Shown here one piece after another: positions 8,487 through 16,721 of a stretch of 37,759 bases of DNA; position 1 is the first letter of the stretch, and the number at the start of each line of letters is the position of its first letter. The notes below the pieces were generated by a model. The model did no database searches. It had not been told where the DNA came from and was given only the letters and a program-made list of their open reading frames with translations. The stretch is taken from contig NZ_BMWG01000038.1 in NCBI RefSeq assembly GCF_014651115.1, positions 1 to 37,759 on the forward strand. Direction: 5' to 3'. Made by a program: the position numbers and the translations under genes. The DNA comes from Streptomyces inusitatus. Lineage in GTDB: Bacteria; Actinomycetota; Actinomycetes; Streptomycetales; Streptomycetaceae.

Positions 8487-8921
8487 TCACTCCTGGCCGT
8501 AGCGCGGGTCGATCGACTCCGGAGCGAGCCCCAGCAGCTCGGCGACCTGCTCCACCACGACCTCGTGGACCAGGGCGGCGCGCTCCTCGCGGTTCTTGGC
8601 GCGGATCTCCACCGGGCGGCGGTAGACGACGATCCGGGCCTGTCGGCCCTTCTCGGCGGGGGCGGAGCTGCCGAGGGGGACCGATTCCTCGGCGGTGAGG
8701 GGGACGTCGAGGACGAGGAAGTCCACGTCGGCGAGTTGGGGCCAGCGTCTCTCCAGCCGTTCCACGGAGTCGTGGACGAGGTCGCCGAAGAGATCGGCGC
8801 GGCTGGCGGAGAGGGGGACCTGCGGCGGGGCGACCGGCCCGCGCATGCCTCGGCCGTGGCGGTCGCGATGGCGCGGCCTCGGCTCGGCCGGGTGGGGCGG
8901 CGGTACTGGGCTGTCCATCAC
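8487..8921 (-). CDS. metallopeptidase (zincin-like) family protein with a degenerate HExxH
   Basis: A 144-aa protein matching the small actinobacterial zincin-like family found beside manB and whiB (Rv3259 in M. tuberculosis). The N-terminal 35 residues are Pro/Arg/His-rich and look disordered. The conserved body runs from LFGDLVHDSVERLERRWPQL to the end (ESIDPRYGQE). The helix expected to carry HExxH reads LVHEVVVEQVAELLG: His and Glu are present, but the second His is Val. Zinc binding and protease activity are therefore doubtful. Two starts are possible, GTG at 8921 or ATG at 8918, with GGAGAG about 15 nt upstream. It probably forms a two-gene unit with manB. Confidence 0.8.
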   Translation of the reverse strand: MMDSPVPPPHPAEPRPRHRDRHGRGMRGPVAPPQVPLSASRADLFGDLVHDSVERLERRWPQLADVDFLVLDVPLTAEESVPLGSSAPAEKGRQARIVVYRRPVEIRAKNREERAALVHEVVVEQVAELLGLAPESIDPRYGQE

Positions 8922-9204
8922 TGACGCAGCGTAGCTCTCCGGGCGGCCGGGCGATCCGCTCCGCGCGCCGCGATCGGATCGGTCGGGGGCATGTCGCCAA
9001 TTGAGCGTTCCGGTCGCGCTTGGGGGCGGTTCCGGGTGCGACCGCGATCGCGAGGCCTACGGTGAATGACCTGATTTACCCCGGGTGATGACCGAATCAG
9101 GGGTGTCCGTCCCTGTCGTAAGCCCTTGCCGCGCAGCTCACGGAGGCCGTCGGCGAGCCCTTTCGAGGGGCTCGGACAGGGCGACACGGTGGGGTGAGGC
9201 GGGG

Positions 9205-9624
9205 GTGAGTCGTCGCAGCCCGCTCAAGAGTGCGGTACCGTCCAATCTCGTGAGCCCTGTACGTCGCTGTTCGCGCACCGCGTGCGGCCGACCTGCCGTC
9301 GCGACACTGACGTACGTCTATGCCGATTCGACCGCGGTCCTCGGCCCGCTCGCCACCTACGCCGAGCCCCACTGCTACGACCTGTGCGCCGAGCACAGCG
9401 AGCGGCTGACCGCGCCACGCGGTTGGGAGGTCGTGCGTCTCACCGACGGTTCCGCGCCCCCCCGGCCCAGCGGCGACGATCTGGAAGCCCTCGCCAACGC
9501 CGTACGGGAAGCGGGCCGTCCGCAGGGCCGGGCCGCCGAGGCGCAGAACGGCCGGCGCACGGCGGATCCGCTGGAGGTCGCCCGCCGGGGGCATCTGCGG
9601 GTGCTGCGCTCGCCGGAGAACTGA
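9205..9624 (+). CDS. DUF3499 family protein, putative zinc-binding
   Basis: A 139-aa cytosolic protein of the actinobacterial DUF3499 family. Its N-terminal half has a four-Cys zinc-ribbon-like pattern, RRCSRTACGRPA followed by HCYDLCAEHSERL. The acidic, Ala-rich C-terminal half is variable. Function is unknown. The frame is open upstream; I chose the GTG at 9205 because the conserved run SPLKSAVPSN begins just after it and GAGG lies nearby. A GTG at 9250 (VSPVRRC) is the alternative. It is divergent from the zincin-manB unit and convergent with the DUF5719 gene. This position next to manB is typical of actinobacteria. Confidence 0.82.
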   Translation: MSRRSPLKSAVPSNLVSPVRRCSRTACGRPAVATLTYVYADSTAVLGPLATYAEPHCYDLCAEHSERLTAPRGWEVVRLTDGSAPPRPSGDDLEALANAVREAGRPQGRAAEAQNGRRTADPLEVARRGHLRVLRSPEN

Positions 9625-9669
9625 CGCGCCGCCGCCGAAGCGCCGCCGAGGACGACCCCTCGGCGGGCC

Positions 9670-9713
9670 TCAGTCGCTCAGTCGTCTCAGTCGTCTCAGC
9701 CGTCTCAGTCGTC
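9670..9713. repeat. 9-bp imperfect tandem repeat at the DUF5719 stop codon
   Basis: About five imperfect copies of TCAGTCGTC run across the 3' end of the DUF5719 gene and past its stop. It is a short slippage-type repeat with no spacer structure. Confidence 0.6.
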
Positions 9714-11228
9714 GAGAACCGACAGGTCCGCTTCCGCCTCCGGCACGGCCACCGTTCCCCGGTCGTCGTTCAGCGTCTGCACCGTGAACATCTGGACGCC
9801 GTCGTCCGGCAGGGCCAGTGTGCGCGCCGCGTGCACCGGGCCGCCCGACTCGGTCTCCACGGTCAGCGCGTACGAGCCCTTGAGCCCGGCGGGGACCGGG
9901 GCGGGCACCGCGAGGGTGGCGCCGCCCTTGATGTCGTACGACTTCACGACCGGCTCGCCGCCCTCGGAGCCGGCCGAGGCGGTCACCCGCACCCGGGCCC
10001 CGGCGTCCGGCGCGGTGAGGTTGAGCGTCGAGCCCTTCGCCCGGTTGTCGGCGACCGAGGCGCGCGCGCCGATCGGTTCGGTCGCCGGGATGAAGGCGAT
10101 CTCCCGGTTGGCGCCCTTGCCCCGGACCACGCGCAGCGCGGCCACCACCGGGGTCGCCCGGCCGGCGCTCTCCGGGCTGATGATCAGTGAGCCGGCCTCG
10201 CCCTTGGTGACGTCCTTCAGTTCGAGTCCGGCGGTCATCCCGGCCTTCACATGCAGGCTCTCGCCCCCGAGCGGGACGATCCGGCCGGTCGGGCCCGCGA
10301 GTTCGACCTTCAGATCGGCGTCGCGGTCACCGGGGGCGTACGCCACCAGCCGTACGGAGGTGGCGTCCGTCGGCACGCCCGGGAGGACCGCGGTGCCCGC
10401 CGGGTCGGCCGCTGCGGTGATCCAGTCGCTGCCCACGCCGTCCTCGGTGGCCCGGACGACCGCGCCGACCCGGCCCGCGCGGGCGAGGACGTGCACGGTG
10501 ACGTCCTCGGACACCTGGGAGGTCAGGGTGGAGAGCAGGATGGGCAGGGTGGCCCCGGGGGAGATCGGGACGCCCTCGGTGAGGGTCGTCTCCAGCTTGC
10601 CGTTCTTGCCGTACAGCTCGATGTGGACGACGGCGGGGGTGTCGTCCGGGTTGGTGAGATGGACGTAGTCCTGGCGCGCCCTGTCGGTGGAGGCTCCCGG
10701 AATCCAGAACTCCGTCCGGGGCGTGGTGCAGCTGACGCCGAGCAGGCCGCGCCCGCTTCCCGCGCCGACCTCGGTGGTCTGCTGGGCGGTCCAGCCGGGG
10801 GCCAGCCGGCCGGTGGCGAGGCCGATGAAGGCGGGGGCCTCGGAGCCGTCCTCCTCGGCGACGACGGGGGCTCCGGGCTCCTTGAGCGCGATGACGCGCT
10901 TCTCGGCGGCGGCCCGCTCGTCCTTCCGCTCGCCGGGCTCGGCGCGGCGCTCGACCGAGGAGCCGAGCACCGGCTTCAGCTCCGCCGTGCCCTTCTCCTC
11001 CGCGCCGCCGTCCGCCGCCGGGGTGTACGAGGTGTGCCGGGTCTCGGCGATCTCCGTGCTGCCGGCCGCCGGGCAGACCAGCGCGGACCGCTCGACCGGG
11101 AGCCTGGCCGGGGCCTTGGCCGAGGTGGCGTTCGCGGGCCCGGCGTCCGGGGCGGTCACCGCGGCGAGAGCGGTGACGGCGGCGAGGGCGGTGGCGGCGG
11201 CGAGCAGGGAGATGGTCGTGCGCTTCAC
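9705..11228 (-). CDS. secreted DUF5719 family protein
   Basis: A 507-aa exported protein. The N-terminus is a signal peptide (MKRTT then an Ala/Leu/Val-rich core to about residue 28). The rest is a run of beta-rich segments with no catalytic motif I recognise (WIPGASTDRARQDYVHLTN, VVHIELYGKNGKLE, VHVLARAGRVGAVVRA). It starts with GTG, and that GTG overlaps the TGA of the upstream glycosyltransferase gene by 4 bp (11225-11228), so translation is almost certainly coupled. Such coupling to a multi-membrane glycosyltransferase points to an extracytoplasmic accessory role in glycan assembly, but this is inference. Residues 11-24 contain a repeated LAAVTA motif. Confidence 0.85.
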   Translation of the reverse strand: MKRTTISLLAAATALAAVTALAAVTAPDAGPANATSAKAPARLPVERSALVCPAAGSTEIAETRHTSYTPAADGGAEEKGTAELKPVLGSSVERRAEPGERKDERAAAEKRVIALKEPGAPVVAEEDGSEAPAFIGLATGRLAPGWTAQQTTEVGAGSGRGLLGVSCTTPRTEFWIPGASTDRARQDYVHLTNPDDTPAVVHIELYGKNGKLETTLTEGVPISPGATLPILLSTLTSQVSEDVTVHVLARAGRVGAVVRATEDGVGSDWITAAADPAGTAVLPGVPTDATSVRLVAYAPGDRDADLKVELAGPTGRIVPLGGESLHVKAGMTAGLELKDVTKGEAGSLIISPESAGRATPVVAALRVVRGKGANREIAFIPATEPIGARASVADNRAKGSTLNLTAPDAGARVRVTASAGSEGGEPVVKSYDIKGGATLAVPAPVPAGLKGSYALTVETESGGPVHAARTLALPDDGVQMFTVQTLNDDRGTVAVPEAEADLSVLDD

Positions 11229-14200
11229 TCTGACTCGCCTCGTGGGTTCGCGTTGGGGTCGGTGCGGTGGTGCCCGGAGCCGGGGCCGTGGCCGGAGCCG
11301 TGGGCGTACGGGTCGGCCGGGTACGGGTCATAGGGCTCGTACGGCTGGTTCTCGTACGCGGGCGGGTACGCCCCGTACCCCTGGTCGGCGGGCGGGACGG
11401 GTGGGACGGGCGCGTACGGCGGCTGGTACGGCTCCTCCTCCGCGTACAGCGGCGGGGGCGGCGGCGGGGAGGGGTACGGGACGGTCCCCGGGTACGGCTG
11501 CTCCTGCGGCATCCCGCCCGGTACGTCCGGTACATCCGGTACGTCCGGCGGCTCGGGCTGGGCGCGCAGTCTGCGGGCCCTGCGGCCCTCGCCGCCCCCG
11601 GCCTGGGCGGGCATCTTGAGCGGCTGGGCGACGGTCTCCTCCGGGAGGTCGTCGTCGTTCTGCACACGGCGGCCGGGCAGGGCGAGCACGATCAGGACCA
11701 GGGCCAGGAACGCCTGGGTCCAGATCCATACGGTGTGGCTGGTGGGGTTCTCGTGGGTGAGCGCCAGCCTGCCGCCCGTCGCGGGCAGTTCGAAGCCCTG
11801 CGCCCAGCCGTCGACGGTCGTCTTCTTGAGGGCCTGGCCGTCGAGCGTGGCCGTCCAGCCCTCGTCGGCGCGGTCGGCGAGCCGCAGGACGCGGCCCTCG
11901 CCGCCCCCCGGGATCGTGGTGTGCGCCTCGACCTCCCCCGACTCGACGGGCAGCGGGTCGCCCTCGCGGGGGACGATCGTGACGCGGGCGACCTGGCGGT
12001 CGACCAGCCAGAGCGAGCTGCCTTCGAGCCTGCTGAGGCGCTTGAGGCCGGGGGTGGCGTCCAGGACCCGGGCGGTCTGTGCGGGCGCTCCGTCGCGGAG
12101 CAGCACATAGCGGACGGCGAAGCCGCTGAGCTGGCGGGTCTGGTCGGCTCCGGAGCCCGCGACGAGATTGGCGACGACCTTGTCGAGACGGGTGTCGCGG
12201 CCGCCCGCCTCGGTCAGTTCGGCGTCGCCGAGGCGTCCGCCGGGGCCGTGGAGAAGGGTGTACGGGACCTTCGCGGCGGACGCGCCGCCGAGGACCAGGG
12301 TCCTGGGCCGGTCGTGGTTGACGCTCTCCTCGGCGACGAACGCGGGCAGCTGGACCGGGTCGCGGCGCTCCAGCGGTCCGGCCGCGCCGCCGGTCATCCA
12401 GCCGACGGCCGCGATCACCGGGCCGAGGACGGCGGCGACGGCGATGAGGACGGCGACGGGCTGCCGCCAGCCGAAGCTCTGCGCGCCGACGCGGGTGCGG
12501 CCCATCTCCGCGCCGAGCACGGCGGCCGCGAGCAGCGCGACGCCGTAGACGAGGGTCGCGGGGCCCGCCCACACGGAGCGGTTGGCGAGGACCGCGAAGA
12601 CCAGGCCGACCAGGGCCGCGACCCAGGCGGCGCGAATGGCGAAGTGCCTCTTCTCGCGCAGCAGGGCGGCGAGGGCGGCGAGCACGATGCCGATGAGGAC
12701 GAGTCCGCCGACGGTCTTCGGGCCGCCGGGGCTGATGCCCAGCAGGTCGACGGCGGACGCGCCGCCGCCGCCGATGTCGAGGCCCGCCTCGCGCAGGAAG
12801 GCCGAGGGGTCGGTCAGCAGGGTGAGCGACCAGGGCGCGAGGGCCAGCATCGGGGTGCCGAGGGCGGCGAGGAAGCGGAGTCCGTACGGCACGGCCTCGC
12901 GGCGGCGCACCACCAGGACGCCGAGTCCGAGCACGACGGCGATCGGCCAGACGATCGGGGTGAAGGCGGTGATGAGGGTCAGCAGCAGCGCGTAGGTCCA
13001 GGTGGCGCGCCAGCCGGCCCGGCCGGGCCGGTGGAATCCGTGCGCGGAGACGGCCGCGCGGGCCGTCAGCGGCAGCAGGATCGCCAGGACCGCGGTGCCG
13101 AGCCGTCCGGTGGCGAGCGCTCCGGTGGCGGCGGGCAGGAAGGCGTACGCGATGCTCGCCCAGGCGCGCAGCAGCCGGGAGCCGACCAGCGGGCGGGAGG
13201 CGAAGTAGGCGGTGAGTCCGGCGAGGGGGACCGAGCAGACGAGCAGGACGGTGAGGGCGACGCCGGTGGAGCCGAGGAAGAGCGCGGACAGGGCGGCGAG
13301 GACGGCGAAGTACGGCGGTGCGGTCTGGGTGCCGCCGGTGCCGATGGGGTGCCAGGCCTCCGCGTAGCGGGCCCAGAGGTCGGAGACCTCGGCGGGGGCG
13401 GGGAGCAGCGCGCCGCCCGCCAGCGTGCCGCCGCCGAAGAGGCCGCGGCAGGCGATCACGGAGACGATCAGGAGGAGGGCGAAGAGGACGGGCGCGGGTT
13501 TGCGGGCGATCTTCTTCAGCCGGGCGAACTGTTCGAGCTCCAGATAGTCGGCGTCGTCGCCGCCGGGTCCCGATTCGACCGAGCCGCCGTGGCGGGAGCC
13601 GGAGGCGTCGGTGTCGTCGCCCGCGCCGAAGTGTCCGGCGATCTGCTCGGCGGTGGCGCGGACGGTGGCGCCGGGCGGCGGGAACAGGGGCCGCAGCTCG
13701 CGGGGGTCGGTGTTGCGGGTGGCGGCGCGGGCGCGCCGTCCGGCGATGACGCGCTCGGGGCGCAGCAGTACGCCGAGGACGCCCATGACCTCGTCGACGG
13801 CCTGTCCGGGGACCTTGCCGATGAGGTAGGCGAGGGTGCGCAGGACGGTGCCGAGGACGATGCGGAGCAGGACGTACGGGAGGGCGACGGTGCGGGCGTT
13901 GGTGAGGAGGGTGTAGACGGCGCCGGCCTTGTCGACGCGGTGGGGTCCGGCGGTGGAGCGGCCCGCGCAGTCGACGGTGCGGCGTTCGCGGGCGGCTGCC
14001 TCGGCGTGCCGCAGGACGGCGTCGGGGGCGATGAGGACGCGGTGTCCGGCGGAGTGGGCGCGCCAGCAGAGGTCGACGTCGTCGCGCATCAGGGGGATCC
14101 GGCGGTCGAAGCCGCCGAGCTGTTCGAAGACGTCGCGGCGGACGAGCATGCCCGCGGAGGAGACGGACAGGACGCCGCGGATCTGGTCGTGCTGGCCCTG

Positions 14201-14812
14201 GTCCTGTTCGCGGCGGTCGAGGCCGGTCCAGCGGCGGCCGCTGTTGGCGATGGTGACGCCTGCTTCGAGGAGCTGCTTGCGGTCGTACCAGCCCCGGAGC
14301 TTGGCCCCCACGATGCCGATGTGGTCGTCGGAGTCGGCGACGCGCAGCAGTTCGGCGAGGGCGTCGGGTTCGGGGGCGCTGTCGTCGTGGAGCAGCCAGA
14401 GCCACTGGACCGGTTCGCCGTGCGGCAGTTCGGGCAGGGCGTAGGCGTCGTCGTGCCAGGTTCTGGTCGCGGGGTCCCAGCCGCTGGGGCGCTTGAGATA
14501 GGCGAGGTCGTCGGGGGTGAGGGTGCCCGCGGTGCGCACCGCCTCGTCCACGGCCGCGCCGAAGCCGGTGCGGCGGGCGAGGTGGAGCACCCGGCCGCTG
14601 CCGAGCGCGTCGGTGAGCAGGTTCGCGGACTCGTCGGCGCTGCCGGTGTCGGCGGCGACGGCGTTCTGTACGGGGCGTTCCTGGCCGAGGAGTCCGGCGA
14701 GGGTGTCGGGGAGCCAGCGGGCGCCGTCGTGCGAGACGACCACGGCGGTGACGACATGCCTCGGGAACTCCGGCGTGTGCGCTGGGGAGTACGCGGCGGT
14801 TGTGGCGGACAT
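11225..14812 (-). CDS. large membrane glycosyltransferase (GT2 domain plus multi-TM region)
   Basis: A 1195-aa protein. Residues about 15-280 form a cytosolic GT2 (GT-A) domain: VTAVVVSHDGARWLPDTL, DTGSADES, the DxD-like segment LLHDDSAPEPDAL, and the acceptor region LGGFDRRIPLMRDDVDLCWRAHSAGHRV. From about 410 there are a dozen or more membrane segments, then an extracytoplasmic beta-rich domain (VTIVPREGDPLPVESGEVEAHTTIPGG), a last membrane segment near 1060 and a Pro/Tyr-rich cytosolic tail. It probably transfers a sugar to a lipid-linked or wall glycan at the membrane; donor and acceptor are unknown. The ATG at 14812 has GGAGGG about 10 nt upstream. Its stop overlaps the DUF5719 start. 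Confidence 0.88.
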   Translation of the reverse strand: MSATTAAYSPAHTPEFPRHVVTAVVVSHDGARWLPDTLAGLLGQERPVQNAVAADTGSADESANLLTDALGSGRVLHLARRTGFGAAVDEAVRTAGTLTPDDLAYLKRPSGWDPATRTWHDDAYALPELPHGEPVQWLWLLHDDSAPEPDALAELLRVADSDDHIGIVGAKLRGWYDRKQLLEAGVTIANSGRRWTGLDRREQDQGQHDQIRGVLSVSSAGMLVRRDVFEQLGGFDRRIPLMRDDVDLCWRAHSAGHRVLIAPDAVLRHAEAAARERRTVDCAGRSTAGPHRVDKAGAVYTLLTNARTVALPYVLLRIVLGTVLRTLAYLIGKVPGQAVDEVMGVLGVLLRPERVIAGRRARAATRNTDPRELRPLFPPPGATVRATAEQIAGHFGAGDDTDASGSRHGGSVESGPGGDDADYLELEQFARLKKIARKPAPVLFALLLIVSVIACRGLFGGGTLAGGALLPAPAEVSDLWARYAEAWHPIGTGGTQTAPPYFAVLAALSALFLGSTGVALTVLLVCSVPLAGLTAYFASRPLVGSRLLRAWASIAYAFLPAATGALATGRLGTAVLAILLPLTARAAVSAHGFHRPGRAGWRATWTYALLLTLITAFTPIVWPIAVVLGLGVLVVRRREAVPYGLRFLAALGTPMLALAPWSLTLLTDPSAFLREAGLDIGGGGASAVDLLGISPGGPKTVGGLVLIGIVLAALAALLREKRHFAIRAAWVAALVGLVFAVLANRSVWAGPATLVYGVALLAAAVLGAEMGRTRVGAQSFGWRQPVAVLIAVAAVLGPVIAAVGWMTGGAAGPLERRDPVQLPAFVAEESVNHDRPRTLVLGGASAAKVPYTLLHGPGGRLGDAELTEAGGRDTRLDKVVANLVAGSGADQTRQLSGFAVRYVLLRDGAPAQTARVLDATPGLKRLSRLEGSSLWLVDRQVARVTIVPREGDPLPVESGEVEAHTTIPGGGEGRVLRLADRADEGWTATLDGQALKKTTVDGWAQGFELPATGGRLALTHENPTSHTVWIWTQAFLALVLIVLALPGRRVQNDDDLPEETVAQPLKMPAQAGGGEGRRARRLRAQPEPPDVPDVPDVPGGMPQEQPYPGTVPYPSPPPPPPLYAEEEPYQPPYAPVPPVPPADQGYGAYPPAYENQPYEPYDPYPADPYAHGSGHGPGSGHHRTDPNANPRGESE

Positions 14813-14878
14813 CGAGGTACGGGCCCTCCGGCCGAGGTCGCCCACGCGGGGGCGCTGAAGCGTCTGGGACGGGGCCCC

Positions 14879-14884
14879 ACACTA
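14879..14884 (-). promoter_or_regulatory. candidate -10 for the glycosyltransferase-DUF5719 operon
   Basis: The minus strand reads TAGTGT here, about 60 nt before the transcript would reach the GT start codon. No clear -35 is present. Confidence 0.3.
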
Positions 14885-15021
14885 ACGGTAGGGAAAGGTG
14901 CCGGGGTGACGAAGCGGCGTGGTGGGACGGGGGTTGTGGGTGCGGAGCCGGGTGCGGAGGGGGCCGCGCCGGGTGCGGGATCACGTACGGAGTCGCGTAC
15001 GGAGGGGGCCGGAACGGACGA

Positions 15022-15062
15022 ACGGTCCGCCGGCTGGGGGGAACCCTCGGCCGGCGGACCGT
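15022..15062 (-). terminator. long hairpin terminator downstream of whiB
   Basis: A perfect 13-bp stem (15022-15034 with 15050-15062) continues inward through six more pairs, two of them G-U, to a 3-nt loop. The roughly 19-bp hairpin lies 54 bp after the whiB stop and should isolate whiB from the GT operon. Confidence 0.78.
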
Positions 15063-15116
15063 GATCGGTGTTCCGGAGTCCGTGCTCCGGTCTGGTCCTG
15101 GATATGCGTTCGGTTT

Positions 15117-15380
15117 TCAGACGGCGGCCTTCTTCAGTCGTCGCCGTTCACGCTCGGACAAGCCGCCCCAGATTCCGAATCGCTCGTCGTTGGCGAGCGC
15201 ATACTCAAGGCATTCCGAACGGACTTCACAGGCAAGGCATACTTTCTTCGCCTCGCGTGTGGATCCGCCTTTCTCAGGGAAGAAGGACTCGGGATCGGTC
15301 TGGGCGCACAACGCGCGCTCCTGCCAGCCGATTTCGTCGTCCGCGTCCTCGACCAGCAGTTGTTCGAACAGCTCGGTCAT
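15117..15380 (-). CDS. whiB: sporulation regulator WhiB (Wbl family iron-sulfur protein)
   Basis: An 87-aa protein essentially identical to S. coelicolor WhiB. The four cluster-binding Cys are C25, C48, C51 and C57 (C-x22-C-x2-C-x5-C), followed by the G-I-W-G-G turn (69-73) and a basic DNA-binding tail (ERERRRLKKAAV). WhiB acts with WhiA to stop aerial growth and start sporulation septation. The open frame extends 34 codons upstream, but the ATG at 15380 has GAGGGG 6-12 nt before it and gives exactly the family length. M. tuberculosis whiB2 (Rv3260c) occupies the same position beside fbiA. It is monocistronic, with a long upstream region and its own terminator. Confidence 0.97.
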   Translation of the reverse strand: MTELFEQLLVEDADDEIGWQERALCAQTDPESFFPEKGGSTREAKKVCLACEVRSECLEYALANDERFGIWGGLSERERRRLKKAAV

Positions 15381-15452
15381 GTGCGCCCCTCGTCTGTTTT
15401 TGCGTCCCCGTGATGTTGCCGTGATCGGTTTCGGCCAAACGACACGAGTGAA

Positions 15453-15482
15453 ATTACAAGTGTGCGGATCCGGGGCAGTCAA
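15453..15482 (-). promoter_or_regulatory. candidate whiB promoter, TTGACT-18-TGTAAT
   Basis: The minus strand reads TTGACT (15477-15482), an 18-bp spacer and TGTAAT (15453-15458), placing the start about 65 nt before the whiB ATG. The area is locally less GC-rich. S. coelicolor whiB is known to have two promoters, one of them developmental; I cannot say which this corresponds to. Confidence 0.5.
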
Positions 15483-15830
15483 GCCGGGATCTGCTATTGG
15501 GCTCCGTATTCACTCTGCGGAACCAAGGCTATGCGGAAAGTGTTGAAATCACCAAAAACGCGACACATGCCAGTGGCCTGCCCACGCACCTTGCTGCGCC
15601 TCCCTTCTCGCGAGTGAGGACGACACACGGATCGATCCTGTTGCGATCCGGCCACTGAAGCGATCCGGATCACAGCCCGTTCACAGGACCCCGACAGCGC
15701 TCACGCGCCCGGCCCGGGGCGGCCCGGCGCGGTTTCGGTTGCCGTGTCTCCGCTGGACCGGCTGAGCAAACCTTTCTCCGGGCGGCGTAACCGTATGAGG
15801 TGAAACATTGCCGCCAAACCGGTCATTGAG
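15483..15830. other. whiB upstream region
   Basis: About 350 bp without a credible gene between the whiB promoter and the cysteine-leader promoter. It is locally A+T-richer near 15500-15570. It contains GACAC words (15552-15575, 15620-15630), a core found in WhiA sites, but the word is too short to call a site. Confidence 0.35.
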
Positions 15831-15860
15831 TTGACACGAAAGAGCCCGACCCGTCACCTT
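15831..15860 (+). promoter_or_regulatory. promoter placing a transcript start at the Cys-rich leader ATG
   Basis: TTGACA (15831-15836), an 18-bp spacer and CACCTT (15855-15860) put the transcription start about 7 nt later, at 15868, which is the A of the leader ATG. The -35 is perfect and the -10 is weak. Confidence 0.5.
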
Positions 15861-15867
15861 GGATGGC

Positions 15868-15954
15868 ATGTCAGCGACCTCAGCGCTTTTCACGGCCTCC
15901 CGGTGCGGGTGCCGCAGTGCTGTCCGCGCGCGCTGTCGCTGTTCCAGCTGTTGA
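15868..15954 (+). CDS. candidate cysteine-rich leader peptide upstream of cysteine dioxygenase
   Basis: A 28-codon ORF starting MSATSALFTA and ending in TGA. Its second half contains five Cys codons: C13, C15, C23, C25 and C28, two C-x-C pairs plus a Cys as the last residue, with six Arg around them. No Shine-Dalgarno sequence precedes it, but a promoter-like element places the transcript start at its ATG, so it may be leaderless. It stops 182 bp before the cysteine dioxygenase gene, with a hairpin in between. Leaderless polycysteine ORFs that sense cysteine and attenuate downstream genes are known in mycobacteria. That this one works the same way is inference, and chance occurrence in GC-rich DNA is not excluded. 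Confidence 0.5.
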   Translation: MSATSALFTASRCGCRSAVRARCRCSSC

Positions 15955-15994
15955 TGCCGTAGCGCTCCGGCTTTCTCCCCGCATTACCGCCCAC

Positions 15995-16032
15995 GGATCC
16001 CGGATCACCGATCGCGGATCACGGCGGGATCC
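15995..16032 (+). promoter_or_regulatory. hairpin between Cys leader and cysteine dioxygenase, possible attenuator
   Basis: An 8-bp inverted repeat (GGATCCCG 15995-16002, CGGGATCC 16025-16032) encloses GATC-rich sequence that can form a smaller inner stem. It lies 40 nt after the leader stop. An attenuator role is inferred from position. Confidence 0.35.
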
Positions 16033-16136
16033 CGTACGGCTCCGCGCCTGCGCCCCGCCGCCCGCCCGCCCGGCGTCCGTGCCGCCCGCACTGCTCGTTC
16101 TCCGTCTCGCTTCTCCGCCGAGGAACCACCGCACCC

Positions 16137-16649
16137 ATGAACAGCGACAGCGACCTCCAGATCGCCGGCGACATCCTCGCCGTCCAGCACCTCCTCCAGC
16201 CCGCCGCCGAACACCCCTCCACCGTGGCCGACTTCGTGGGTCTCGCCCGCTCCATCGCCGCGGACCGGGCGCGCTGGGCCCACCTGGTGCGCTACGACGC
16301 CGCCAGCCGCTGGTACCACCGGCTGAGCACCGGCCCGGGGTACGAGGTGTGGCTGCTGTCCTGGGTGCCCGGGCAGGGCACCGGCGCGCACGGCCACGGC
16401 GACTCCTCCGGCGTCTTCACCGTCCTGGAGGGGCGGCTGACCGAGCGCACCCCCCGCGCCTCCCGTGAGCTGACGGCCGGCGCGCAGCGGGTCTTCGCCC
16501 CCGGATACGCGCACGAGGTGGTCAACGACTCGCTCGAACCCGCCGTCTCCCTGCACATCTACTACCCGGGCCTGACCGAGATGCCGATGAGCCCGGCCGG
16601 GGCGATCCACCCGCAGTGCCGGGCGGCGGAGCCGGTGCCCGCGCTCTGA
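16137..16649 (+). CDS. cysteine dioxygenase family protein (cupin)
   Basis: A 170-aa cupin-fold non-haem iron enzyme of the type I cysteine dioxygenase family, which oxidises L-cysteine to cysteine sulfinate. The iron ligands are visible as His85 and His87 (TGAHGHGDSSG) and His126 (PGYAHEVVN). The strand SLHIYYPG carries the Tyr typical of the active site. GAGGAA lies about 12 nt upstream of the ATG. Bacterial members also include 3-mercaptopropionate dioxygenases, so the substrate is likely but not proven; a Cys-rich leader upstream would favour cysteine. It is followed by fbiA after 72 bp, though a shared transcript is uncertain. Confidence 0.88.
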   Translation: MNSDSDLQIAGDILAVQHLLQPAAEHPSTVADFVGLARSIAADRARWAHLVRYDAASRWYHRLSTGPGYEVWLLSWVPGQGTGAHGHGDSSGVFTVLEGRLTERTPRASRELTAGAQRVFAPGYAHEVVNDSLEPAVSLHIYYPGLTEMPMSPAGAIHPQCRAAEPVPAL

Positions 16650-16721
16650 GCACACCGGGCCGCGCGCACCGGGCCGCCCCTGGCGGCCCACCGGCCGACC
16701 CCCAACTGACATGCTGGGCGC

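Larger units (their letters stand above)
14813..15116. other. intergenic region between whiB and the glycosyltransferase gene
   Basis: 304 bp without a gene. It contains the whiB terminator hairpin, a second small hairpin (CCGGAG/CTCCGG, 15073-15090), repeated GTACGGAG-type words near 14990-15010, and the candidate -10 for the downstream operon. Confidence 0.5.

Noticed and set aside
9670..9713. CRISPR-like repeat
   Set aside because: The units are 9 bp, contiguous and without spacers; part is coding sequence of the DUF5719 gene.
11267..15064. A 1265-codon open frame antisense to the glycosyltransferase gene
   Set aside because: Low-complexity Gly/Ala/Glu/Asp translation with no domain; it is a shadow of the GT2/multi-membrane gene.
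15681..15893. A small minus-strand gene between whiB and cysteine dioxygenase
   Set aside because: It has no ribosome-binding site or recognisable composition, and it overlaps the promoter and Cys-rich leader on the other strand.
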